Shown one piece after another: positions 49,693 through 61,570 of a DNA stretch of 64,000 bases (position 1 is the first letter of the stretch; every line of letters starts with the position of its first letter). Location of the stretch: assembly GCF_002878395.1 (NCBI RefSeq), contig NC_061114.1, positions 143,503,167-143,567,166 on the forward strand. Reading direction: 5' to 3'. The notes under the pieces were generated by a model, which had not been told where the DNA came from, ran no database searches, and was given only the letters and a program-made list of their open reading frames with translations. Position numbers and translations under genes: made by a program. The DNA is from Capsicum annuum (taxonomy: Eukaryota; Streptophyta; Magnoliopsida; Solanales; Solanaceae).

Positions 49693-50442
49693 TGTTATAA
49701 ATTAATTTGATGATGAGTAGTTTACTACAAGGGACCAGGTTCCTGGATGTTCAAGGCTACAGTACTGCTGGCACTTGTCTGTATAGTTTTGTCCTCTTAT
49801 GTAACAAACTGTGCAGGTGCTGCTTTTATTATTTAGGACACCTGATCCAATTGAATTTCAACCCTAATCATAACTCAACTATAAAAAAATGAGGTTTCTG
49901 TATCAAACAGTTTTTGCAAACATAAAAAGCTGAAGAGCGAAAGAAAGGCAAAACCTCAATTTCAACATTGCTCAAGTTCTTATTTCTTGTGTTCTAAAAT
50001 AGCAAATGTTCTTCAGTACAGTTTGAATCTATAAATGAATTACTCATTCAATAAGAGTAATAATCTTTTCTTTTTAGTTTGTGAGTACTTTAGGTAGAAT
50101 TTCCAAAGAATGAAACTGGTTAAAATTAATTGGTGTTGAGGAGTCTTGGTGGAGTTGTCAAGTTAAGATTGTAGTAGAGTAATTACAAGAAGGAGAAGCC
50201 TCGAGTTAGGTTCAAGTTAAGTTTATAATCAAGAGGTTGATTATAATAAACTTTTGAGAGCTTGTGAGGGAAAGCCGTGGTTTTTCCTCCCCTGAGCAAA
50301 GAGGTTTCCACGTTATATCCTATGTTCCTTTACATTTCCTACACTATGTTATGTTCCTAGTTGGTTTACTATTTTATTGCATATGACTGATTTTGAGGGA
50401 CCTAGTCTCTCATTGTGTGGTGCAACCCCCAGGGTTCCAACA
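49693..50442 (+). repeat. 3' LTR of element I
   Basis: It starts TGTTATAAATTAATTTGATG and ends GGTTCCAACA; it matches the 5' LTR along its length. TATA-like CTATAAAA at 49879-49886. Confidence 0.88.
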
Positions 50443-51261
50443 TGCCTGATTTCCTGACTCATAATAGCACCTACTATATCCCACCAGTAGTAACCTAAAC
50501 TATAGCCTAGAACTATAAGTAATGAGATAATTGGTGGAAAGTGGATTAATTGTTGGAAATGTGAAAGTAAAAAGATGTCATGCAATAAATAATAGAATAA
50601 TAATATAATGGAAGAGAAATAAGAGAAGGAATATCATCTCATGACCTACTAATATTGGTACAGGAGCCTTTAACCCTAAAAAATACTAGTACTATAAAGT
50701 CAAATACAATTGTCTCAAGAATGGAAAGACTAGAAAAAATAGAAGATGGAGCCCGACTTTTAGAGCTCACCCTGTCTCCAAACTTTGTCTAGCACAAGCA
50801 CAGTGTCAACCATGACAACTAGTTCTTGGATCTACGCCAAAGGTACAAAATTGTAGTATGAGTACCAAATCTACTGGTACTCAGTAGGAATTATCGATTG
50901 ACTGAGCTAAATCATAGTTTAGATATAATAAAATGTGGGGTAAATAAGCTAAGTTAGGAGTGAAGGGAAAACATGGAATAACGCTTCAAATTCTGAAAAT
51001 AAACAACGATAACAATAATAAGAAGAATAAAAGCAAAACTATCTCTACAGCTAGCCCCCATAAGCTAGAAGGTGCAATTAAAGTAAATAACACAATGCAG
51101 GCCCCCATAATCTAGGAGGGTACATTCAAGAAAAGTTATAAGCATAGTTATGCTAATTAACAATATCTCAAAATCATAAGCGTTATCCTTCCATACCTTA
51201 AACACAACCATGATAAATAACCTCTCAAGGCTAAACTTGAATCAAAACTCATATTAGCACT

Positions 51262-52725
51262 TGTTGTACCCAAGCGCACACGTAAGTGTATATGGTCCAC
51301 CCAAGAGTATAGTTGACTTAAAGAAATCCAAGTATCAACCCCACGGGGACTAGTGTTAAGCACCTATTAACTACTAGTTCAACTATTAAGATTAAATCAG
51401 TGCAAATGTAACCATAAGAGTTTGAGATTAATAACTTAACGTAAACTAAACAATGCAGTAAATTAATGGTTTGAATAGTTATGGGGAGAAACATAGGGTT
51501 AAGGCACTGCAAATAATCATACTACATTATAGAACTTCATTGGTTAGGTTAATTATCTCGGTTCTTGGTTCACGTGATCAATGATACAACTATGGCCTTC
51601 TAGACCTCTAATCGATTATCTACCTTAGCCTCCCGCAACTACATCATTGAGCGGAAATGCGAGAACTAAGTTAAAAGCACTCATAATACATCACAAAATT
51701 GGACTAATAGTACACTTAAGTATATTCCTATCCTAAGTGCAAATCATAACTTTAGTTAAGTAAGTTTACGATCCTATGTTATTCATCCCACGTTCTACCC
51801 TATCATTCATCCTTTCGGAATTTTAATAGCGTTAAGCATGTATTCTAAGGTTTAAGAATCTGTAAAATAGTGATCACAAGGATAAATAAACAACCAAAAC
51901 CAAATTAATTCATAATAATAGTACTCATGTTCTTGCCCTTAACCCCGAAAAAGGGTGTTTAGCCACTCATGGACATATACGTAATCACAAGAGATTAATA
52001 CATAATAAATTCAAAAGTAAACTAAAGTAATGGAAAAAAAAACATAATTGAAGTGTTTTCCAGACTATATCTAAGCCCCAAGGTCGTCCAAGGTGTAAAA
52101 CATAATGTTTAAGGGTCTTATTTATACTTGGACATAAGCTGCCGATTTTAACTTAGGGGCATGCCACGCCCTTATCACGTGGCCTAGGGTCCATGGCACG
52201 CCCTTATTATATTAAGTTACTGTAATTGGCTTTCTAGGATTCTTCCAAGGTCTTACCATGCCTTTCTCATGCTGTATAGGACATGTGGTTTGCCAATGAT
52301 CCCAAAATGTCTAGATTTTGTCCATTCCAGTCCCATGTGTTTGTCCTTTATGTCCAATCATTGTGGCATTGTTTTCTCTTGATTTCCAGCTTGCTTAATG
52401 TCAATATAACCTTTTATCAATTCACCAAGCATACAATAGCATCAGACACCATAAATTAGAGTTTAAAACAACATACAATCCACGATGATGAACTAGTAAA
52501 GGACATTGCTCTAGCTAACAGTACTAGTTTTGTCATTTGTACTTTAGCTTCATGTTTTGACTCCAAACTCACTATAAACACACCTTAAACATTAAATTTA
52601 CATAACATAACACTTAGATTCTTATTTATACCATTAACCACTCATGAATCACAAGAGAAATCCTCAAAACAAGGCTAATTAAGCTTGGATAACAACACTG
52701 AGGTGCATAAATCCACCTCCAATCA
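51262..52725 (-). repeat. 3' LTR of element J
   Basis: The LTR start in minus is TGATTGGAGG at 52725 and the end is at 51262. A CCCCACGGGGAC palindromic block lies at 51339-51350. Two GGCACGCCCTTAT-type words lie near 52165-52210. The left flank is GCACT. Confidence 0.65.
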
Positions 52726-52738
52726 CCACCCCACACTT
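52726..52738 (-). other. Polypurine tract of element J
   Basis: The complement of CCACCCCACACTT reads AAGTGTGGGGTGG, adjacent to the LTR start, a form common in this group. Confidence 0.7.
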
Positions 52739-54766
52739 AATGCCTGGTTCATTCTTGAACAACTCTTTAATATAAGCCTAATAATACACGCATCTACAAA
52801 AAGCAAAACCTTTAAGCCAGTACTATGATGACTATATAGAATGCAAGTTTCACACACCAATATGTCTTGTACAATTGAGAACTCAAGAATACTACATTAA
52901 AACATCCTAGCCTCAAGAATCGACTCACCAAGTTGGCAAGCTCATTCACATTACTCAATCTTAAAGATCATATAATTCACCTAACCATCATCAGACTTAT
53001 GCCCTTACCATAAAAGAGTTACCCATATTCACTCACCTGGATGCAATCATCACAGGAATAGGTATAAGAATCAAATTACACTCACTCTCACAAAGAATTC
53101 ATAGGTTACACATGATGAACCATATGTTTGCCCTTAGTTTAGTACTCTACTAATATCAAAATGTTAAGGTTCAGGATCAAAGAGGTCTTTAAGGGTTGTA
53201 ATGTAGGCTAAGGGAAGGGTAGGAACTATTTTGGCCAAAATAGTGACTATTTTCCCTAAGCGCTTTAATGCATCATATGAAGATTAAGATATCCCTATTA
53301 ACAACCAATTTCCAACACATTCATCTACACACATATTTTGTTTTGTTCTCATCTCATTAAGCTCATTCACAAATACTATGGAAGGGAGCACTTCTTATCA
53401 ATACTTAAATTTAAGCACATTTTTTATCTCCCAACCACAACACATCAACTCTTTTTAAACACCAATATCTGCATAATATGGGGATTCATTTTCACCTATT
53501 TCTTCTTAAATTTCAAACTCCTTACCCAACTTAATTTTACACTAAAGCACTTAAGAGTATTAGATCAAATAAAGGTCACTCAAAGAAGGGGATGAGGCTA
53601 CATATGGGGCTACCAAAGAGCACGGGCTAAAGTCTCAATGGGGATAACTAGGATTATGCACAAAGGTAGGTAAAATAGTGTATGAATCAAGGCTATCAAA
53701 GAATTATGTATATCATCTCCTAAACACACTCTTTATTTTTCTTTGCACACATACAATGCAAGTTCTAGACATCACATGTAACAAGGAATACACAAAACCT
53801 TACTTCACACATGGCATATGAATTCACTTCACACATAACTCAACTCAAGGAAGCACATTATAGACTCTCAACCAAGCAATCACAAGAATTCAACATTAAG
53901 CCAACTACGTACAAGAATCATAAACTAGAGCCTAGAAGTCTCACAAATAGTAATTCACACAAACAACATGTTTTTTTCACACAAAACTACATGAATTATG
54001 CAATCATACATAGCACCAACAAGAATATCTTACTTATCTAATAGAGAAATTTTAAATTTACTCCTAAAGGAGAAAAGGGATACTAGTTTCAAAGAGTGCC
54101 CCCATGGAAAAGAATCAAAAAGAACAACCATGGGTTGGGTGAAGAGTGCACTTACTAAATTGACACCCACAGGCTAAACTCTAAAAAGCAAAATCTTTTT
54201 GTAATTTTTCAAATTTTACCCAAAAACTAAGAAAACAACTAAAAATTAAGATAATACATCACCTCACTCCAAAGCAAAGGAATTTCCCCACCCCACACTT
54301 AAAACTAACTTTTTCTCCAAAGTATACTTAAAGGTAGAGATAGAAATACTCCCTGGGGCCTCTAGGCCTAGCTAGTAGCATCTTTTGATCATCAAGAGGG
54401 TTTGAGGACCCTACACTTAGTCTCTGCCTGCTCATTAACTCAAGTCTTTGATACTCAAACTTCCCATCAAATTGTCACTCAACAAAAACAAAAACTTTGT
54501 GAAGTAAAAACTAAAAATACAAAAAATAAACTACCTACCTTTACTTGAGTTACCTTCAAGCGGTGCCTGATTTAGTGTCACAACATGACCCAATATCACT
54601 ACTCAACTAAATCCCTTTATCCTCTTGCTCCTACTTGGGGGCCATCTTCTCACTTGTTTCTGATCTCTTGAGTATGTAATTTCAAGGTCAATAACTTTTT
54701 TAGCAATAGCCTTTTTCAAGCTTATCAATCATCATTACTTTAGGCTTAGGTGATGGTTTGGTCAAC
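52739..54766 (-). other. Non-coding 3' interior of element J
   Basis: About 2 kb between the LTR of J and that of K. No gene is recognisable on either strand. It contains another CCACCCCACACTT word at 54287-54299, like the purine tract at 52726, so part of this may be a duplicated tract region. The short plus-strand ORFs at 53338 and 53811 are AT-rich shadows. Confidence 0.5.
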
Positions 54767-56368
54767 TGATGTCACCCAAAACTAACCTCAAAGGAAGTAT
54801 GTTGTGGTCGATGCAAAATATAGTAATCCAACTAGGTTGGGATCGATCCCACAGAGAAGTGTTGAATAGTTTCTTAACTTGATGCAATTCACGAGCAATG
54901 CAGAAAAGTCAACGGGGAATTTTAGAAGTAATCAGTAAGTAGTAACCAAACTTGAATGCTTAGAGTAGTAAACAATAGAAGATGAACACTGGGACTATAT
55001 TCCCCATGTATTCTTATCTCTATAAGTTTATCATGTTCTACCCATCTATTCTGTTGCTCTGCATGTAAAGTCGATAAGCTATGTATTATCAATAGCCTTA
55101 TGAATGTGTTGATAAATTTTACCTTTTACCTTGTGAGTCTCAAGGCATCGCCTTGTTGCTCCTTTCTTATAATTTTAGTTCAACTCTCACGTTTTGAGTC
55201 TCCAGTTGATTAGATGAGATGGCGGGTTAATAATGATAGAAGTGAGTCTCAAATTATTATCTTATTTCTCTTTTCCTAATCTCAAACTCCCTTGTGAGGA
55301 CATTTGTCAATACAGTCTTTCTCCAAGTTTCTACAGTAGCTCTGAGGTTTATTTATGTGCAAAAGATTAAGATACATGCAACTACTTTAGAATAAATGAA
55401 TCTCCCACTTTCCTTATGTAGTTGATCCACCAGGGTTCCCACAACCCTAGTTAGGGAAATTAGTTGCTTATGTTTATGCAAGAACCCATGATAATCTATA
55501 AAGCATTCATGTAATTAATTGCATAGAATAAGATAAATAAAATCCAAAGTCTTTAATTGAATAATAACCCAAATATCTTAAGAACAAAGCCAAAGTATGT
55601 AATAGAGTATCAAAATAATGTAAGAGAATGTCAAAGAATGTAGCCTAGTAAAATATAAACCCTAGGATATTTCTAGTATCTCAAAATACTTAGAAAACCT
55701 AATAAAAATGAAAAAGGTAAAGTTATGTCGGCATAAGGTACAACTCGCTCATCCACTCATACCGTCTTCTTATGAGTTGTACTGTATATCTCGAATCAAC
55801 TCTAGTGTCTGGTCTTCCAGGTTTCAACTTTCTATTGCATTTATGACTCAAGCTCACAAATCGTACCTTGATCATATGACTCATGGCCTTCACTCGTATA
55901 CATGGGATTTCTTTTTTTCACTTTTTGGAAACTAGTCTACTTATGGCTTATCCATACGAGTCATACTCAAACTTTTGACTTGTATTCTTCTGACACTTTA
56001 ACTTTAATTCTCTTCCTTGGGTTTTCTCTATGTATAACTTCGTAATACGGCTCATACCCTCAGCTTATGACTCGGATTCTCGGTCATATCTTCTCACTAC
56101 TTATCTTTTATTCCTAGCCTTTGTTTCTGTGGTTCTTATGAGTCAACATACAAGTCGTATAAGGTGTTGACAACTCATAAAGGGACTCGTACCTTATGCA
56201 ACTTTGGTTTTTTAAGGTCTTTTTCTTCCAGTTTCTTTCTAACACTATGCTAGACCTATTTTACCTGTAATAACCATAAAAGCACATCATATCTACTAAA
56301 ATGATCTAAGTTCAAGCATAATTTCATGGTTTTAAGCATCAAAAGTGTCGTGTTTCCATGAAACATCA
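54767..56368 (-). repeat. 3' LTR of element K
   Basis: The plus-strand text begins TGATGTCACCC and ends GAAACATCA, so the minus LTR is TGATG...CATCA. It contains GGGATCGATCCCAC near its end (54838-54851), an inverted repeat often seen in this group, and many CGAGTCAT / GAGTCGTA-type words at 55720-56200. Left flank TCAAC; the other copy lies outside the window. Confidence 0.75.
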
Positions 56369-57957
56369 ATGCCCTCAACTTAGAAGTTTGAATATCCTTA
56401 GGCAATGTAAAAACTAAAAACTATCACAAAACAATAATGCTTTAATAGGAAGATCCTAAGATACCTATGGTAGTGAACTTTCAGTTCAATTTTCAACACT
56501 TTTATTACCCCTTCTAATTTCACTTTTCAAGAAAACACTGTGTATATGATTTGGTACATGGAATAACAAAAAGAAATCTGATGATGGCATTACATTAGTA
56601 ACAGAAAACTAGGTATATACAACTCACATCCGTCAAACAGTCTAGCAACCTAACAATATATCCCATGTGCGCTCACAATCAAAGAAATCCCTATTTCACT
56701 CAATATAGAACAACTAATTTTAAAGGGATATAGCAAATTACGCTACTACCGGTGTATGCAGAATTCCATAGGCTTGTCTATATCTCTCTTCCTAAGTTTT
56801 CAGACAGTCAAGGTAGGATCACTGAAGGACTTTATTCGGCTTGTAACATAGGTTAGGGGCTAGTATGGTATATTCTTGGAATTTATTTAGTGACTAATCC
56901 TCCTTGACACTACGCATTTTTTGGGGTCCACTCATTTTTCACTTTTCTTCACTTTTATTTCTGCCCTTATGTCTCCCTTTGTATTTCAAGCACATGGCAT
57001 GTTTAACTAGATGCGGTTTTCTTTTTCTCACTTTCTTTTTTTTCTTTTTTTCTTATCTATAATTTTCTTTTTCTTTTATCTGTACCACACTTGTCCTTTT
57101 TCATTTATTTTTTTCTTTCACACATCTTTCTCCACACTCATTTTTCCTATGCACCCCTATAATAACCACCCTTACCTTAGGTGATTTGCCTCAGTTGAGG
57201 TGCACAGTTTCCAAGGAGACCAAGTCCAATATAGGTTCATTATAGAAATGGACAGGTGAAATCGGTGTAAACAAAAAAATTTGGTCAATTAAGGCTCAAT
57301 TATTTAGATCAAAGGGATTTATGATTTATTTGGTTGGGTATTTAGGCTCAAGTTGACTTACAACAAAAATAGCCTATGATTATCTCCTACTCGTCTAACC
57401 TAAACCTTGGTAAAAGCAACTGGACAAGTTCTAGATTTTGATACTCTAGGAACTCAGTAGAGCCTCACATACACTCGCACAAGTTTACATTGTGAAGCAC
57501 TGCCTATCCGGCTATGCAAAATTTTACCCTAGTTGTTTCACTCCTAATACTAATGCCATATCAGATTTTGCAATCACCTCACACACATACAGATCACACA
57601 GTTAACAAAAAACTTTAGGAGGGGTATCAATTTTTCAGCACAAAACTTTTTGAACTCAAACCGTTTCAAGCATAATTATTCAAACAATGGTCTACTGCCA
57701 CAAGCATAAATTTTTCTCCTATTTTAGCTATTTCCAATATACAAAACAAAAACAAAAATAAAAATAAAAACATGAACAAAATATACCAGTTCTTCAACTT
57801 TTTTAGAATATGACCACGGGCTTTGAAACATGGTAAATATAGCTCATGGTGACTTAGTACACCCTCACCCCTAATTTAAAGCTTATGTACTATCCCAGTG
57901 CATGTAAAAATTAAGTTCAAGGGAATGAGAACACACCTGGGTACTCAAGGAACCAGC
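56369..57957 (-). other. Spacer between 3' LTR and extra ORF of K
   Basis: A weak purine tract (complement CTAAGTTGAGGGCAT) adjoins the LTR. The rest is AT-rich with pyrimidine runs near 57020-57110 and no recognisable gene on either strand. Confidence 0.55.
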
Positions 57958-60120
57958 TCATACAGTATCAACACATGGGCCCTCAGGTCGGGGCCCACCA
58001 TCATCATCACGAGTCCCATCAACTGCCAAGACTGAGTCAAAAATCATGGCACCAGTGATGGCTGATGCATTCAATTGAACATCGCTCGGCAAGTCAGCAT
58101 CACTGCCTCCCTCAATGTCAATAACTGTCGATCTCAAACCGCCAGTTCCAGCAGCTATCTCACGGACCCTCACTTATCGGTCTTGTTCATCTTATAGGCT
58201 ATCTGCCTTATCATTCTTATAGAATCTTTCTCCTTACACTTTCTCTTTTTTCTTTCACCTCTTTATTCTCGGGTCTATACAATTGATTCCTCTACCGGGT
58301 CTGGAATAGCCCAAATATTATCAACATAGACTGTGGGCATAACTGTCTCAACCATGGGCTCTGGCATAATAGGCCAATCGTATAATTTTGCAACTATTCT
58401 CTTAATCTCAGGCACCTCAGTTTTTGCCTTCGCAACATCTGGAGTATGGTTGTTACTCAACTTTCTGTTATCTACAGCTCGAATATATCAAGCTGCATCA
58501 CCACCTGCGTGTCAACCCAGGGCTTTATTTCCCCTTCTATGTTTGGTCCTTAGTCTCCAATATGTCCAATCTCATCATCGCCTTGGTCTAAATGGCCTGA
58601 GGAATCATAATACGCCTAGATGGTATACCACTCGAGCGAGGTGGTACAGAATGCACTAGAGGTGGGGCACTAGATGCACCCGCTATATTCAAAGTTTGTA
58701 TGGTCTTAGTCTGGCCACCTATCTCAATAGCCTTAGCAGTCATAGCTTAACTACTCTACCTGAACATATCTTTCACCATATCTGCTGTACGTCTTTCCTG
58801 CCTAGCCAATGGGTAACCTGCATCTCTGATCAGTTCTAGGTTTGTGATGCTAGTAGCCTCGATCAACTCATTAATACTCGGGAGATCCTGCACTGCCGCA
58901 GCCAAACACAACTGTGTAATTATACAAGGATATGCCAGCAATAGCTTTTCACCACCTACAGCTCAATCTCTCATCTCCTGGGCTAGGAACTCCCCCTCGT
59001 CGAACTCATAATCAGCTATGAACTCAACTATCAAAGCTACCTAGACTGGGCTAAGTATATTTTCGCCAGTAGTGGGATGTAATCGTTGTCGGGCCAGTGT
59101 CCACCAAGCCTAGGCCTCAAAGCTAAGTATGCCCTTCTCTATCTTTTGTGATGACATGCCCGGTCCACCTATAACCCATACTACGTACTCACCATTTGAT
59201 GCTACACGCCTAGTAATCTACCTAAGATAACCTATATTCTTCTCTGATCCTATCTATTTTTTAGTAATCTTTCACATTTTCTCAAGTCGATAATTTATTT
59301 TACCAGTGTTTTAGAAGGCTGATAATTTGTTCCATACAGGAATCTAGAGATAACGTATGGAGATATGTTGACCTTCACACCTTAAATAATTAAAGAGGTA
59401 ATTTGGTCATCACCTTTCCACAGATGGCCACGTGGATATTGTCGCTGCAGCTCTCCCTTGTACATTGTATAAACACCCTAACTAGTGTGAGACTGTACCG
59501 TTCAAATGCTCCTGGTCATCCACTCAAAACGATATTATTTGAACCAGTCCTTAAACCTAGGTATCTCAGTCATCCCAGTGGTAGTCAACCTCTTTTCCAA
59601 ATACAAGACCCATTTGATTTTTCTATTTTGGAGTCTGCTCAGGCCATTATTATACGTATCCTACAGACCAGGGTACCCTCACTGTTCAACATAGGCACCA
59701 GAGTAGGTGTGATGGCTAATGGGGGTCCTGTCTATCAATTGATGGCACATCAACTTCTTTCTCGCCAACCCGCTTTGAGATTTCTTCCTCGAAACTAGAT
59801 TCAATATCATCACCCTCAACTTCTTCATTTTCATTATTATTATTTTCAATATTATCCTCTTCAGACTGGGATAGTGTTCGGGGTGGTGATGTGTGGGGGT
59901 TCTTTCTTCTTGGCCCCTTTAGAGATGAGTCCTCCTGAGTGACTAATTTATTTCCCTGAGCCTTTCTCTGGTCTTTTGGTTGAACCTTCCCCTTTATTGG
60001 GGTTTCAACTAAGCCACTGCTGCTGTTGGATGACTGTGTGGACTCAAAACTGGAAGACTGTGCCTTTTTGTTTCCATTCTTGACCACTTATTTAAAAGAA
60101 GCCGCACCTTTGGGAGGCAT
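57958..60120 (-). pseudogene. Extra ORF of K: 'putative plant transposon protein' type, broken
   Basis: Reading minus from ATG at 60120: MPPKGAASFK, a stop at 60090, then a low-complexity Ser/Lys/Glu/Asn-rich part open to 59716. It includes the acidic run ENNNNENEEVEGDD. Fragments in changing frames follow: SRFLYGTNYQPSKT-like text (about 59340), FEARAWWTLARQRLHP (about 59110), EFDEGEFLAQEMRD (about 58990), LLLAYPCIITQLCLAAAVQDLP (58940 on) and a C-terminal part with VREIAAGTGGLRSTVIDIEG (58173-57958). I recognise these as the domain labelled putative plant transposon protein in Solanaceae annotations. The implied length is about 720 residues with at least four stops or shifts. It lies downstream of pol, where Athila elements carry an env-like ORF. 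The function is not known. Confidence 0.72.
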
Positions 60121-61394
60121 GGTACCTGATAGTACACATACATTAGTAACTAAATAAATAAAAGAAAACAAAATAAGAAAATAAATCTTAGTGTGCAATG
60201 TTTGTTCATGGTAAGAGTGAGGGAAAAGAGTCGTATAGGCTGGGTACGACTCATATAACAAAGTCATATGATACTTAGTTTGTACATGGATGTTTATTGG
60301 TTTGCTTATGAGTCCTCTTAACTAGTCTAAGATCAAGGTACGACTCATTTCCAACACTCGTAAGTAGGTCAAAAACAAAACTCTAAAACATGACCTCTTC
60401 CTAGGTTCTTATGAGTTGTATGGGTTATATATGACTCATATAATTAAGTCATACCCATAGCAAAATATATTCTAAGTTATATTTCCATGTTGTTAGTGGT
60501 TACGAGTCTTATTACGACTTGTTACTTATGGGTACGATTCATAAGAGGTCTCGTATCCACTACAACATAGAAGTTCAACTTTGAAGTTGACTCCAATTCA
60601 AATTTCCCAATCTACCCTCTACTTTATGCAGCAATATCACCCAATTTTATTCAAAACAACACACAATATCAATACCCAAAATCAAGTTCAGCCCCAATTT
60701 CTATATTCAACTCAAAACATATGAACTAGGGTACCAAAATGCAATACATACGTAATTTCAACTCGAAACAAGTTTACAATATCACACAGTATCACTTTCA
60801 ACTCAAAAAATAGAGAAATTAGGTTCAAACACTTACTTGGATAAGTGAGAGCTTAGTGTTCTTGAGTTTTTTAAATTTCTTCCCAAATTTGTGCTTAAAT
60901 TCATGCAAGGTGAAGAATTCGAGCAAGTTGGTATCTAATTTGAACTGTTTTCATGCTTTTAGAGCTCAAAATTATGTTGTTAACGGAGGTACTCTTGTGT
61001 TTTGGATATCGGGTACCCGAATCAGGTACCTTTTTGTATTTTAAATCAAGTGTTGGATAGAGTTGACCCACAATCCCGACTTGGTAAGCTTGGGTACGAG
61101 TCATGTGTATGATTCGTAATTAGGCATATGGGTTTTTTCCTTCTCTCATAATGACCTAGAACCTTACTTGAGTTCTGGAGTCGATACAACTCAGTGTCAC
61201 GAGTCATACCTTAAGGGTACACTTCATTCTGAGAGTCTTAAAGACTAAAAAATTGTACCTAATTCTAAATTTTATCTCAGGTCCTTACGACTCGTGAAGA
61301 GTCTGTATGACCTAACTTCTTAAACTTGACTGAATCTTTTCCGCAATGTTTAATCCTACACACTGAACAAACATATCACCCTATAAAATAAGTA
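60121..61394 (-). other. Spacer between pol and extra ORF of K, rich in GAGTCGTA-type words
   Basis: No gene recognised. Two sub-regions (60220-60560 and 61085-61315) are dense in words such as TACGACTCAT, ACGAGTCAT, TACGAGTC and TTACGACTCGTGA, also abundant in LTR-K. Short ORFs on both strands at 60856-61104 have no known domain. Confidence 0.55.
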
Positions 61395-61397
61395 CAA

Positions 61398-61570
61398 AAC
61401 ATGGGTTGCCTCCCACACAGCGCTTGATTTAACATCGCGGCGTGATGTGGCTAAATTGGATACTCAAATTTCACCAACTAGCCTCATGGGTTGCTTCCCA
61501 TTCAGCGTTTGATTTAACATCGCGGCACAACATAGTCTCCTTGGTTACTCAGACTTCACCAAGGTCAATT
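61398..61570 (-). repeat. Duplicated block of about 86 bp with TTTAACATCGCGGC core
   Basis: Two direct copies start ATGGGTTGCCTCCCACACAG (61400) and ATGGGTTGCTTCCCATTCAG (61486); each contains GATTTAACATCGCGGC. Such blocks are common between integrase and the downstream part of Athila-like elements. This is one of the few CG-containing sites in the region. Confidence 0.85.

Larger units (their letters stand above)
43847..50442 (+). mobile_element. Element I: Ty1/copia-type, gag plus 3' extra ORF, no recognisable pol
   Basis: Two LTRs (43847-44513 and 49693-50442) start TGTT and end in AATA/AACA, with flanks GGCCT (43842-43846) and TGCCT (50443-50447), a 4 of 5 match for the target duplication. 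The primer site and purine tract are in place. The gag is of copia type. A region of about 800 bp (46640-47430) where pol should start is unreadable. No integrase, RT or RNase H motif was found, so a deletion of pol is likely. A second ORF then precedes the 3' LTR. Confidence 0.85.
43836..51261 (-). mobile_element. LTR-H (gypsy), split by copia element I and cut by element J
   Basis: The plus-strand text TGTCACGGCCT (43836-43846) continues after the copia element as GATTTCCTGACTCATAATAGCACC (50448 on), giving an LTR terminus like that of LTR-D. It shares TACTCAGTAGG and GAGCTCACC blocks with LTR-D. It stops at 51261, where the LTR of J begins. No LTR-H interior is in the window. Confidence 0.7.
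51262..54766 (-). mobile_element. Element J: Athila-like gypsy, 3' LTR and 3' interior only
   Basis: The minus-oriented LTR (51262-52725) with its purine tract is followed on the right by about 2 kb of non-coding interior that stops where element K begins (54767). It resembles K in LTR terminus (TGTTGTACCCAAG against TGATGTCACCCAA), in the ATCAACCCCACGGGGAC block near the LTR end and in the interior style, so I place it with the Athila-type elements. Its pol would lie beyond K, outside the window. Confidence 0.6.

Noticed and set aside
54838..54851. GGGATCGATCCCAC as a possible protein-binding palindrome
   Set aside because: This block is a usual part of LTRs in Athila-like and related elements and is also seen in J; not novel by itself.
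58333..58659. 108-residue plus-strand ORF with membrane-like stretch
   Set aside because: Also antisense to the extra ORF of K.
59403..59798. 131-residue plus-strand ORF
   Set aside because: It is the antisense of the broken extra ORF of K; the minus strand carries the recognisable protein text.
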